DNA from: Austropuccinia psidii
Lineage: Eukaryota; Basidiomycota; Pucciniomycetes; Pucciniales; Sphaerophragmiaceae
Direction of reading: 5' to 3'
Length of the DNA: 64,000 nt
Assembly: GCA_023105745.1 (NCBI GenBank)
Contig: JALGQZ010000006.1
Span: 32,937,686 to 33,001,685, forward strand
Positions within the stretch are counted from its first letter, which is position 1, and each line of letters starts with the position of its first letter. Under the pieces are notes generated by a model. It did no database searches. It saw nothing but the letters and a program-made list of their open reading frames with translations, and was not told the DNA's origin. This document shows, in pieces, positions 21,050 to 33,198 of this stretch. The translations under genes and the position numbers were made by a program.

Positions 21050-21662
21050 CTGAATCAAACAGGAAAAAGAGGGCTTATTTTCAGTTAAGACTTCTTAGAA
21101 TTCTGTTTGCACATCTAAGAATGGCCTCTGGGAAATTTATTTCTATATTATACCCTTGTATTATGACAGTGCAATGAAAATTATCAATTACACATCAAAA
21201 AATATAGCTTCTGGATCCCTGGAACACTGGTTATATACCAGTATCTCACAGATTAACTTGTAATTAACAAGTGTAATCTAAAAGTGGTTATCTAAAGGGA
21301 GGTTGAAATTATCAATATACCCAACAACACCACTAATACTGTTGGTTTACAGTAAGAGAGGTGTCCTTTTTAATTTAAAAAAGGACAGTATTGATGGTTT
21401 AAAGTGGTTTAATATGTAAAAAATGCCAAAATATAAAGGTTTTGTAATGATTAAATTATAATCAACCATGCAACAAGGCAATTAAAATAGAAAAACACAA
21501 TGGTATATGGTCATATACCACTCATTAAACAAATATAAGATACGTTTTATATTATTTTGGAAATAATTTTTTTCCTAAAACAAAGAAAAGATAGTGTAAT
21601 AATTATGAAAATGAAACAAAATGCCTGCTTTTTGCATAAAAAACGTCCAAAAGATCCAAAAA

Positions 21663-21680
21663 AACAGGGCCAGGCCCCCA
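21663..21680 (-). other. Primer binding site of element C
   Basis: On the minus strand TGGGGGCCTGGCCCTG lies three bases after the LTR end (TGACA, 21684). It closely resembles the B site, so the same tRNA is probably used. Confidence 0.7.
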
Positions 21681-21683
21681 AAA

Positions 21684-23061
21684 TGTCAGGCTGAATCTAT
21701 GATGAAGCTAGTAAAGACTAATTACAAATTTTAACTATGACTGTGACACAGGGAAAATGATTAAAAAATTTTGTTTTGATGATAATAAAGATTGATAATG
21801 AGGTATACAGGGCTTTAATATTGAGGGATAGTGGTGGCTAGTGCTGTTGAAAGCCCTGGGTGCAATAATTATGAGTTGGTTTACTAAAATAACTACTACA
21901 ATAATTAATATTATAATCATAAACTGATTATTTCCCAAGAGTATAACTTTCTTTGGCAGTTGTACTATGTAAGAATGAAAGAGAAGGATGAGGAAACCTT
22001 GTCTGGTGGAGAAAAGGCGCCTTTTTATCCTAAACTTGGGTGAAAAAGTGTTCTAGACCTTTCCACATAGAGGAAGTGAGAATTCTTCACTTCCAAGGAC
22101 TGGCTTGTAGTTTTCACAATGCCTGTATGGCCTGTATTGGGTTCAGATGTGGTTTTGAAACCACATCTGGGAAGTTTTCATCAATACAAGGTGAAGACTT
22201 TCATTTGGGGACCACATAGAACTCTTCTGATGTGTATTACGCATAGAATGCTGTACAGGGCCCAATTATTTACCAAACTATGAGGTATTGAAGTATACAC
22301 AAGCTTCTTTGTCTGTTTTACACCTCATAATCATCATTATGCAATATTATCCCATGGTAAGGCTCTATTTGTCTAACTGTGGTATTTTGACCTTAAAACT
22401 GCCATACATTTCTCATTTTGTGAGATATAAAGCTCAAATTGGGTTCATTGTTTATCCCTGTATGCATTCTTAACAATGGACCTCAGTTGGCATAGCTATC
22501 ATTAAATATGGCAAAGTTATACCATGTACACGATTTTTTGCACATATGTATGATATGCTTAAAATCTGTATGGAGCTTGTTTTCCCCATAACTTTTGTTC
22601 TAGCTGGGATATGGGTAAATTTATAGCATCATCAGATAGCCCTGATTTTGTACTTTCTAAAAAGACCCCACCTTAGGTATCTCACACTAAAACTGTAGAA
22701 GTTAGATGGGAGGTGAATATTTTATTCACCCTTATTTGACCTTATTTTGGCCATACCTCCTGTAGTTCTTGTTCTAGCTCAATTTGGTTAGTACCATTGG
22801 ATATCACTGACTTGGAGGTTTAATTTGAATACCCATTTTATGGGATTAAGCCTCCTCCTCTGGATTTCAGATGAGAGGTGAAAAACATGCTTTATGCTCA
22901 GCAACAACTTTGAGAAGGAATAACTGTGTTATTCTTGTCCTATGGTGGTGGGAGTTTTGTGTTTGGAAAGTGGCAGGTTTCCTCTTTCATTTTATATTTA
23001 CCATTGATTTATGGTATTTGGCTGTCATGCTTGTGCTCTGGTTTTGAGTCAAAGGCTGAGA
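21684..23061 (-). repeat. Element C 5' LTR (A/C-type)
   Basis: Minus orientation; the left end is the complement of ...GACA at 21684. The outer end is eroded (GGCTGAGA instead of GGCTGACA near 23054-23061). It shares blocks with A's LTR, including the perfect CAGATGTGGTTT palindrome at 22144-22169 and the GATAAAAAG TATA region near 22020. About 1378 bp. Confidence 0.85.
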
Positions 23062-23775
23062 ATACATCAAAAACAATGATAAAAGAAATAATAAATTTAC
23101 ATTTAAACAGAACTCAAAATTAAAATGAGAGTACCTATTAATACACAAAGGTCAAATTTGAGAGTGAGTAATTTTTGATCAGTGTCTCAACTCACATAAA
23201 CATTCAATATTGTTTATAATTTAGCTATTGCTTGATTCCTGATGTTTGAAAGTGTCTTGCAATGCAAAAATAGAAGCTTTGAAGTCAAATTTTGTCTTCC
23301 CTAATTTTGAATATAAAATTTTCCAAATAATTTTTTCATTCAAAATGATATATTAAATATAATCCACTTGAGCAGGAGAATTTTCAAATATTCAGTGTGA
23401 TTATGAATTATCCTCAATATGTCATACCATTTTTCTTTAAATCAATCCATTATACAATCTTACCATCAAATTATTTAAAGGAAAAAAATATTTTTGTAGA
23501 AAAGTACAGTTAGCAATAGGAGTATGCCTGCATATCTTGAATTTGTGGCCCAAGTTGGAGTTTACTCTAAAGAATTCACATCAGCAATGGATAAACTAAA
23601 GGGAAATAGTGTCATTCCATCAAGGCCAATATTTTATTTTCTTATTTCATGAAGCTGAAAGCTTATAGAGCTCAAGATAGGTGCTAACAATTGAGCAAAA
23701 AAAATGAGAATTATTGATATTCAATATATTGCAATCCATGAAATATTATCTCTCCTAAATTTGTGACATTTTACC
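23062..23775. other. AT-rich spacer, nothing recognised
   Basis: About 0.7 kb between the end of element C's LTR and a solo LTR. It is AT-rich with no convincing ORF, RNA or repeat. Presumably old intergenic or decayed transposon sequence. Confidence 0.5.
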
Positions 23776-25565
23776 CATAAGGTGTGGATATTAAACTTTG
23801 ATTGAAGATCAAGTACTTGTCCTGTCCTCAAAATTTGTATAAGGTAAAATTTGATTAAAAATAGTATGGAATAGTATTTTTAAGAGAAAACCTGCCAAAT
23901 TTATTTTTTTTAACTCTATAAGTATAAAACAATAATGCTATAAAGATTTATTGTTTTACCAACAATAAAAGTACATCCAAAGATACTCTACAAGAGATAT
24001 TCAAGGCTACAAAAGAAATTTCTTCAAGAGCAATTTCAATTGAAATTAATTGAGCAAAGAAATGAAAGCAATTTATTGAAGAACAAAGTCTTTAAGATAA
24101 TTGTTAAAGAGAAAACAAACTCAAAAGTGACCAGAGTGGATTTGGAAACAAAGTGACAAAGCTAACAGTGATGAAAGATTCTTTAATTTACTTATGGGGT
24201 GGTTCAGGGGTAAAAATGATTTAATGATTTTTGGACGTGGTTAAAAGGGTTAAAATGATATGAAAATGGGGGTTTTAATCCTTTATTGATTGGTTCAACA
24301 GTGTTTTAAACTGATTATAAAAGGGAAAGATTCTAACATGAAGAGAAAAGTGGGGCAAAGAAGACATTCTTTTATAGCCATCAATTTTCTTACTCAAAAA
24401 GTAAAAGTTACTTTTGTCAGCTGTGGAAAACACTCTGAAAAAATAAAATCCAATTATGGAATAATTGAACCCTGGTTTAGACCATAAAATGGCTTGTTTT
24501 AGCCATTTTTGGCTATTTTTAGCAATTTTAGACCCTTAAATCAGCCATTACTATAGTAATACCTGGGCTAGAGCTTTCAAAACAAGTCATAATGTGTTTA
24601 AGAGGCGTAGAAATTGGTTAAAACTGTTTTTACTAAGATTGTTTCAATTTAAGGGTAGTTTTACCCTCTTGGCAGCAGCTAAAACTTCCCTGGTTGTAAT
24701 CAAAACCTCATCATCAATTGAGTCACAGACCCTGTGACTCAATTCCAGGCCAAAAGTGATTAACCTTTGTGTGGAATTTTACATCTCATGCCTGTCAGAA
24801 AAGATTTTTGGAGTCTGGCTCCCCCTTAGAGCTAGAGTTCCTTTCCCCTCTAAATTAAACATTCCAATTTATTTTTTGTTTAGTTCCTCATCATGTATTA
24901 TACTTGTAGTTTGCATATGCAATTCAATTGAGTTTTACAATACAATGACTGTAATAATTGACACCTCATATGTAAATTACGCTTCACCTATGTAATACAC
25001 ATACACATTTTGACATTTCAATTGAAAATACTTCAATTCCTCATAGCTTCTAAACTACACACAACACCTCAATTTTAACACACAAATTGATGGTTAACAC
25101 CAAATTTTATGCAAATTAAATCAAGGTTTTGAGAATTTTCAACTTTTTTGCAGAAAATACTAAAAACTTAATTTAAGCTTACTTGGAGTTGAGCTACAAC
25201 AACCTTACCCCAAGGTGACCCCACCTTATTTTTTATGAGGAGTCCAATGGTAAAACAATTTTCATAAGTTTGTTTTTAGAATAAAATGTTATGATAATTT
25301 TTATTTAACTTTTTTCCAAAAATATTTCAATTTTAGTATTTTTGTTGAACATCCATTTTTACTTAATTTTTTCAAGTAAAAATGTGTTTTCACAAATTTA
25401 AAATTTGATGTAATTTTATTTTTAAATCATAATTAAATTTTTATTTCTATATATAAATTTATATTTTTATTTTGATAGCATAAATAAATTCATTTTATTT
25501 ATATTTATATCTTATTTTATTATTTGTGGTCTTTTGGGTATATGAAAATACCTCTAAGGCTCAGA
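23776..25565 (-). repeat. Solo B-type LTR, diverged
   Basis: The reverse complement matches the B LTR end to end: the left end is the complement of ATCCACACCTTA and the right end that of GAGCCTTAGAGGTA. About 1790 bp with many substitutions and small indels. Flanks TTACC (23771-23775) and TGACC (25566-25570) agree at four of five positions, consistent with an aged target duplication. It carries the perfect bZIP-type palindrome at 24717-24743. Solo LTRs arise by recombination between the two LTRs of a full element. Confidence 0.88.
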
Positions 25566-26389
25566 TGACCCTAATGTCCTGAATATATCATTTGAATGAG
25601 ACTTAGCTCTAATTGAACAATTATTAGAATGATCATACCTCAAGCATTTCACCAAAATGACACTCTTCTTGCATCAAAAACCAAAAATATATTTCTCTTT
25701 GCTTCTGAAACACATTTCTTTAGCTGTGATTATTACTCAAGATTTTAATCATTTTACACTTCATAAATTTTGATAAATACAATGTAAACGCCATAGACCT
25801 AGAATTAACCTTTGATTTCTAAGTTTTAATAATGCCTTCATTCAGTTTGAGATTTCCCTTGTAATTATGATAAGATATGAATTATATTTCAGGATATCTG
25901 CTCTAATCTAGTCTCCTTTTTATCCATTAATCAATACATAACCCTAAATGATTTTTGATACTCTGTTCCTTTTTCTTCATGCTTATATTGACTTCATCTC
26001 AAAAATTAGGTTCATAAATTTCTCTCAGGTTCAAGCTGATCCATATAAAGTCTTTACCATCAAGACATCCTTCTTTCAAGACCTTCAAAATAGTTATTCT
26101 CTGAAAGGGAGAGCTCTTGAGCCTTCTAATATTCTTCAACATACCACAATAGGCCATAAATTGAAAAATGAATATATTAGAAATTATATGAAATATATTA
26201 TTTCCAATTGATTTTCTGATTTTCCACCAAAAAACAATATTTTTATGAAAAAGAAAATCTTATATAGAGTTTTTGTCTATTAGAATTTGTTAATTAAAAT
26301 AATGAGGGAATTTAATGTTATTTTGAGCTTAATTGCACCCCATCATTCACAAATATCTTATATAATTAGGTTCTTTAAACTCAGAACAC
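25566..26389. other. AT-rich spacer with one short ORF
   Basis: No transposon similarity that I recognise. One ORF (25948-26211, plus, ATG, 87 codons, MIFDTLFLFLHAYIDFISKI...) has a hydrophobic start, but the composition is AT-driven and I see no support for it as a gene. Confidence 0.4.
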
Positions 26390-28148
26390 TGTGGTATTCC
26401 ATACCATTAGTACCAGTTTCAAGCTTACCAATAAAAAAATGATAATAAATTAAATTATGAAAAACATAATTACACATCACAACTATAGATTTCAAACAGA
26501 AATATACAATACACAGCCTCAAGATCTTATCAAAACAGTACAATATCAAAGGATTTATCCACCTTATCGCATAATCAATAAAAAATTATGCAATTAAAAG
26601 GAGTTAATCTAAAGAAAGGTATATGAAGACGCACCACAGCATCAGAGCTGTATTTTCCCTGCCTTGATTCAATTGAAAGAAGAAATACCTCAAGGCTATG
26701 CATAAAATTACAATATGTTTTCTGAGAACAAATTTTTGCTTAGTAATAATGACATGCATCAAAATTGATAAAAATGATGCAATCTCCATATAAAATGATA
26801 CAATAATAAAACAGAAACACCAGCTGATTCTCTCATAACATATGTAAAAATAGAAACAAAAAATACTTTCCCCACCTCCAAGAAAACATCACCAGCCATA
26901 TTATCTCAATAACCTCACATTAATCTGATAAAGAGGAAATCTCACCAGCAAAATTATCTCAAAGACATCACATGATTTTGATAAGAAACAGAAAAACCAG
27001 CAAAATTTTCACATATATATTATATGACTAGAAGAAAGTACAATTGTAAGGAGCTTTATTTTCTCTACTTTCTTGGCAAAAAGAAAATATCACCATCCAA
27101 ATTATCTCAGATACATCACATGATTTTGATAAGAAAAAGTACCACCAGCATAATTCTCTCATCAAACACGCTTCTACACTGAAACTACACATCTCACCAG
27201 CTAAAACCTTGCAACCATGATTGTCTCTAAGTACCCTATTCTTGGAAGCTCTATGGAGGCCCAAAAGTTAGAAATGGAGGTCCTCTATCCCTCATTTTCC
27301 CATCATAATGGAACAAGTTCCCACTATCCAGGATCACCACCATCCCTGAACTAGCAGGATATCTAGAATAGTAGTAGTGCTTTAGTGTGAAAAGCTCAGT
27401 AGCCTTGCTCAGTAAGCTTAGTATTAGTGAGGAATAGTAGTATAACCATAGTAAAAGCCCAGTAGCCTTGCTCAGTAGCTTAGTATTCATGAAGAATATT
27501 AGTATAGCCATAGTAAAAAAAGCTCAGTAGCTTATTATTGTTAAGGAAATAGTAGTATAACCATAGTTACAGCTTAGTAGCCTTGCTCAAAGGATTAGTG
27601 TTATTAGCAATAAAAAGTAGTAGTGATACAAACTCAGTATTAAAAAAAATTCTAAAAGAAGCAAATCCAGTAGTCTTATTATTAGTACTCATATCAAAGA
27701 AAAATCATTATAATCAACCTAAAACCATATAAAAATATATATTCTTATCATTCTTATCAAAAAAAGAATATTCTTATTAGTTTTATTAAAATAACAGAAA
27801 CCCAAAACATATATAAATATATATATTATCATCACTTTTATTAAAATAAAATAAAACAATCTTAGTGTTTATTTTATCAAAAATTTTAGATCAGAGTTTT
27901 TACTTTAGTGTTATTGATAGGTCTGATTTAGAGACTGCTGATAAGTTTTCTCTATCTGTTAAAGCCACAAATCTTCCTTTATTTTGTGATTCTCTGTAGG
28001 CTTACTATTCAGTATTATTTAGAGGGGCAGCTAATACACCTTAGCACCCATGTTTATTGGACGATTCTGAAATTCAAAACAGACTTACCAATGATTTCCC
28101 CCTCAAGGTACTGCCTTATTCCATCCCACACCAAAAGGAGTTCCCACA
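26390..28148 (+). repeat. Element D 5' LTR
   Basis: About 1759 bp. It contains four degenerate units of about 60 bp (27380-27625, CAGTAGCCTTGCTCAGTAG type). Its TATA region is eroded (TTAGAAAT at 27268-27275), whereas the 3' LTR has TATAAATAG at the matching place. Confidence 0.85.
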
Positions 28149-28150
28149 TC

Positions 28151-28168
28151 TGGTGTCCCGACAGTGGC
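28151..28168 (+). other. Primer binding site of element D
   Basis: TGGTGTCCCGACAGTGGC two bases after the LTR end CCCACA. It starts with the TGG complement of tRNA CCA and differs from the B/C primer site, so another tRNA is used. Confidence 0.7.
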
Positions 28169-28621
28169 CAACAGCTTCAACCATCAATAATCCGTCAATT
28201 ATCAAAGAAAAACAATTAAAATTTAGTCCATAAAAAAAAGCCTTTTATCAATAAAAAATTTCAGGTGCCTATCAAGTCAATCTGGAATCAGACAAACCAC
28301 AAAATTCTAAATCAGCGTCACCATCAAGTTCTTTAACAATATCATGTCACTATTATTATCCAAAAAGAGGAGAAACACCACCTGGAGCAGAATAACCTAT
28401 AGATTATAGTATACCAGTTGGTACACCCAGAACCAAGAAGAAAGATCAAAAGATAGTTACAGATTATTCTCAGAAATTACTGAAGGAACTATTTGAAATT
28501 GAAAGAAAAATGAAAAATAGAAAATCAACAAAGAATGTATCAATATGGATTCCACATCATCATCAACAATAACACACAATCCATATGAATCCAAAGGAGA
28601 AATTATAAATAAAAAGAGACC
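28169..28621 (+). other. Element D untranslated leader
   Basis: About 450 bp of A-rich sequence between primer binding site and the gag ATG. No ORF or structure that I can support. Confidence 0.5.
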
Positions 28622-30034
28622 ATGCAAGGACAAGAAGATATTTCTGAGGTAGAAACACTTCATCAAAAAATGTTGGAAATGCAACAAGAATTAATTGAAC
28701 TCCTTAAAAAAGAAGGAAAAAGGAAAGAGTCAAGTTTTACTGCAGAAAACAGCCCAATGGAAGAAACTACAAGCATGCCAAGAATCTTTAGACAAGAAGG
28801 GTCACCATCACCATTTTCAAGGCTCATGGCCTCATCAACTCCATTCACTTCACTGAGACCAAATACTCTACCAAAGTGGGTGAATATTCATGTGCAGGCT
28901 TCAAGCCCATTGCAACAAGAAATCCCACGAAACAATACACCCATTGTCAAGATCAGACCAAAGGATTATAATTTATGGTTTGATGGAAAGGAAGTGGAAA
29001 GATTTATCAAAAGACTGGAAAATATAGCAGAAATTGAAGGAGAAAGTGGAAGGGATATAGCAAGAAAGATATCCTTTTGGACTAAATATTAAGAAATTAG
29101 CTACCATATTGAAGGAATGCCTCGATATGAAACTGGCAATTGGGAGCAATTAAAATTGGATATGAAGAGGAGATGGGGAACAGTGTCACCTGAAAGAATA
29201 TACAAGCTGTCCTCAATTACTCAATCATTTACAAAGATTAAACACAAAGGAGGAATTAGAAATATGACCCAATATAAAAAGTTCATTGGTGAATATCAAT
29301 CCATTACTAATTATCTCAGGAGGTATCAATATATACAAGGAGATATCAATCACAATCAAGAAATTTTGCAAAGTCTTTCCTCAAGTTTTCAAGAATCTAT
29401 TTACAAAGAAATGATTAAAGATAAGGCCATGGTGCAAGCTTTGGATGGTGGTTATATCATTCCAAGATTGGAAATCTTAAAGTTATATATTGAAAAAGAT
29501 TTAGAAGCCAAAGTCTTAATATAGCAGAAGGAATTTTAACAACCAAAGTCACAAGAGAAGAAAGCTAGGTTTGAAGAGGAAAGCTGGGAAGAAGTCTCAA
29601 GGAAAATGAAAGATCTTACCCAAAAGATTCAAAATCCTCAGCTGCAAGGGCATCAATCAAAGGCTACTGGGAAGGAATCAGTTAAGGAAGTATTGAATCA
29701 GCTCAAACATCTTTCAGAAGTAGTTGAATCTCCAAATAAAACACAAGCAGGCAATAATCAAGATATGAAAGTTATGCAAAACTCACAGCCATTCAGGCCA
29801 AGATATCCTTTACCACCCATATCTTCTGGTTATCAACCATATGTTCCAGCACAAATGGCTCCAAGACAGCTACTGAAGTGTTATTACTGCTTAGAAGAAG
29901 GACATTCTGCAATAAGATGTAATCATCTCACAGAAGACTTGGAGAAAAGAATTGTCTTGAAAATGGAGGAACCTACCTTTTTCCAAATTTTCAAAGAGTA
30001 CCCACAGAAGGCCCTAAATCTGAAAAAGAATTAG
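28622..30034 (+). pseudogene. Element D Gag
   Basis: Starts at ATG 28622 (MQGQEDISEVETLHQKML, a helical N-terminus). A gag core runs through KDYNLWFDGKEVERFIKRL, then a TAA (29090-29092), then YHIEGMPRYETGNWEQLKLD and a helical segment to about 29520, where a TAG and TAA interrupt. A perfect zinc knuckle CYYCLEEGHSAIRC (CX2CX4HX4C) lies at about 29878-29919. Near 29940 a one-base shift moves the reading into the frame of the protease part (GGTYLFPNFQRVPTEGP), so Gag and protease were once one polyprotein. It would have formed the particle that packages RNA. Disabled by stops and a frameshift. Confidence 0.82.
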
Positions 30035-32808
30035 TCAGACATTTTTCCAAAGAGCAGGAGTATTTTACAAAGAAAATGATGGAACAATCAAATCCACCCC
30101 TAAATAAGCAAGAAACAACAGTGATTGAGGAAAGCAAAGGTGAGAAGTCAACTGTTATAGCTCCAATAGAAGAATGGGGAAACTGGAAACCTCCTCAAAT
30201 ATCACCAGAAAATGAGAATCTTCAAATAAATTTTGGGCTTAGACAGACAAGGCAAAGAGCTGAAAGACAGGAAAGTCAAAGCCAAATTCAGCAAGAGGAT
30301 AAAAGTGAAACACACAAACCCTTTAAAAAGAAGATACCAGGTGGCTACCATGAGGAAGATGAGGCAGAAGAAGAAATAAGAGTTCTAATCCCAACAAAAT
30401 ACAAGAAAACACAAGAAGGAAAGGAAGTAGATAATGATGATATTGAAATCATTTCTAGGAAGAAGAATAAGGAGGGACTAAGACAGGAGTCACAAAAGAT
30501 GGAATTAAAAGACAAGTTAAAATCTACAGCCAATAACCCAAAGCTAATAATCAAACATGTGATGAAGAAAATACTTGAACAAAAGATAAATCTTACTTTT
30601 GAAGAAATATTATCAATATCACCAACCTTTATTGATAAATTACAAAATTTAACTACCCAGGAAAAGGAAGTGATAAAATCAGTCAATACGTCAAATATTC
30701 AAGAAAGACTACTTTCAGTAAAGCTACGGGACTATGATACCCCAAGATTACATTATGCATGCCCACTTCGCTTTATGGAAGTGTTTATTGGAAGAGAAGA
30801 ATATCCTACAATGGCATTGGTGGATACTGGATCAGAAATTAATATAATACCAGAGGAAATTGCAATTCAAGCCTCACTGACAGGTAGAAAGCTCAACATG
30901 AATCTCAGAGGAATTGGTGGACATACAACATCTTTGGTTGGACTCTCAGAATTTACACCAATTACTATGATAACAGGAGAGGAAAAAGAAATTCATTTAT
31001 TCAGAGCAAAAGGAGCTGTACATACCATACTTGGAAGACCATTTTTAGCAGATAATAATGTTAAATTGGAATTTTCACACAAGCAAGGGGAAATATTTAG
31101 TTATCCAGAGCAAGATGGACGTTGATTATTTTTACCAATATGTAATCCTCAAGCTATGGGCTGGCAGATTTCTCCACCAAGAGGTATGGAGCTTTGTGCA
31201 TCTTCAGAGATTGGAAAATGGTCAATACATGGAGCAGAATCATCCAAAAGAAAAGAAACAGAGGAAACAGAAAGTCAATCTTCAACAAGAGTGAAGACAA
31301 TATTTTTTGGACCAAACAAAATACCCTTCTAAGCTATTTTTGATGCAAAAAATGAGTTGAATGTCATAACTCAGGAAATATCCCTAAAAGCAGAAGTAAA
31401 AATCAGCCCTTACACATCAAAATCAACAGATGATTTTTTGAAACCAATTGGTCAAATTAAAAATCTTGAGGTCACTACTGGTAATGAGGAGAAAACCTAC
31501 CGGGACTTCTTATCATTTGAAAATTTCAACCAGATAATAGATGAAGAAAATATTAACATATTATCTTTCTATAAAAAACGTATTCCACCTCAAACTAAAA
31601 GGAAATCTAAAGGGAAGGATCCAGAAGAGGATGAATTGAAGGTAGAAGATAATGAAGCAATAAAAAAAATAAAAATGGAACTGAAGGAGATGAGATGAAA
31701 TTTGGACATGGCCATAGAAGACCCAGAGAAATGGCTAGCACTTGAGCTAAGTGGTATGAATAAAGAAGATCAAGTAGAAAGCCCACAGAAGAAATTCAAA
31801 ATGGATCTGAATCCACCTGAAGCAAATTCCTCAGTAATTGCAGAAGATTATTTCAATTTATTTCAGGAGGAAGCTTGGTACATTAGTGATACTGACAAAG
31901 ATCTACTAAGTGAAGAACTAAAAGACAACATAGTCAATCCACTGGCAAAAAGAAAATTTGAAGAATTGGAAAAGGAAAGTGCCATAATTACTGAAGACAA
32001 AATGGATCAAGTTTGGGATAGAAATATTCAAAAGAGGATTGAACAAAACATGGAAACAGAAGAATCAGAAGATTACTTGAAGTTATACCAACAAAATAAT
32101 GGAGATTTGAAAGATAAATATAAGCAAGGAAGAATATTCGAAGACCTAGAAGAAGGAGATTTATCAGAAAATACACAAAGGCTAGCTGGACTTAGCATTC
32201 TATAAGAATTTAATGATGCTTATGATCAAATATGCTGCTTTTCAAGCTCAACTGATTTATTTAATCAAAATAAAGGAATTACATCTGAATTACCAAATGA
32301 CTCCCAGAATCAAAATGGCATACAGGAAGACATACCAGAATATGAAGGACTGGAAGATTACGTAATACTTCCAATGATAACATTTGAAGAACTGTATAAT
32401 TATGAGCTAGATTCACCAATAATTCAAAGCAAATATCTTTCAGAACTACCTAGATCCAATCTTACAAATTTTGATTTTTTGGAATTACTAACCACTATTG
32501 GAATCAAAGGAAATTTACAGAATCCTCACTTGAAGAAGCCTTATGGATATTATAAAATGTCAATAGAAGGACTGTATTACAAAATGTTATGGGCTCAAGA
32601 AGACTTGAATATAGATGGTTTGGGACTCTTGGGAAGAACTCTTTTCTGGTGTGATTTTGGCTACATGTTTATTCATGAAGTCAAAGGTTTTGTTTCAGAA
32701 TGGAAAGGAAATACACAAAGAAAACAATGCAACAAGATATTTGGAGAAATATTGAAGGACATATGTCTTTCAGTAACTCACAAAAGAAGATTGAATATTT
32801 CTCAATAA
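30035..32808 (+). pseudogene. Element D protease and unknown domain X1
   Basis: One continuous frame (already open by 29941; internal ATG at 30076) with stops at 31123, near 31331, 31696 and 32203. First an acidic, Gln/Lys-rich linker, then a retropepsin: ALVDTGSEINIIPE (DTG at 30823-30831) and HTILGRPFLADNN, the usual hydrophobic-Gly partner motif. After the protease no RT appears. Instead comes a charged, disordered stretch (KSKGKDPEEDELKVEDNEA; EDYFNLFQEEAWYISD) and domain X1 (about 32340-32808): ITFEELYNYELDSP, FDFLELLTTIGIKGNL, LFWCDFGYMFIHEVKGFVSEW. X1 is not a family I can name. It is repeated as X2 at 33199-33879. The element could supply or modify particles made with the enzymes of another element; that is inference. 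Confidence 0.7.
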
Positions 32809-32933
32809 TAACTGAAGTAACCCAATTTCAATCACCAATTAAGAAAAACCACCATAAAAAATAGCAAAATAATAAGATAAATAACCTAAAAAAAAGAGAA
32901 TTATTTTCATATCTGTATTAGTATCAGGGCAGT

Positions 32934-33150
32934 GACCTCCTGCCTTATCAAAGAGGAACTTCAAATCATTCAAAAACATAAAAAAAATCTTTTTTCAACA
33001 TTCCCATAATTCAGGGCAGTGACCTCCTGCCTTATCAAAGAGGAACTTCAAACCATTCAAACTACCTTATAGAAAATCTTTTTTTAAACACTCTTATCAC
33101 TCAGTGGCAGTGCCTTCCTGCCTTATCAAAGAGGAATTATTCTTTTATCT
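32934..33150 (+). repeat. Three short repeats between X1 and X2
   Basis: Units starting at about 32934, 33011 and 33101, each with the core CTCCTGCCTTATCAAAGAGG or a close variant, preceded by TCAGGGCAGTGA. Spacing 77 and 90 bp. They separate the X1 stop codons from the X2 ATG; possibly a 5' leader duplicated with the X domain. Confidence 0.7.
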
Positions 33151-33198
33151 CAAAGCTCGATAATCTCAAAAAAAAACTCAGAAAGGATCTAGACAGTC

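Larger units (their letters stand above)
15856..23061 (-). mobile_element. Element C: truncated Ty3/Gypsy element on the minus strand
   Basis: Same family as A, opposite orientation. From right to left: 5' LTR (23061-21684), primer binding site, ORF1/gag region, protease, RT, RNase H, and integrase up to 15856. There the reading stops within ...HKEDTAMDT, exactly at the end of A's LTR. The missing integrase end and 3' LTR should lie left of A's own 5' LTR, outside the window. Many stops and frameshifts show it is older than A and B. Confidence 0.88.

Noticed and set aside
25948..26211. 87-codon ORF as a small secreted or membrane protein
   Set aside because: The hydrophobic start is what AT-rich DNA gives by chance. 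No promoter, homologue or neighbour supports it.
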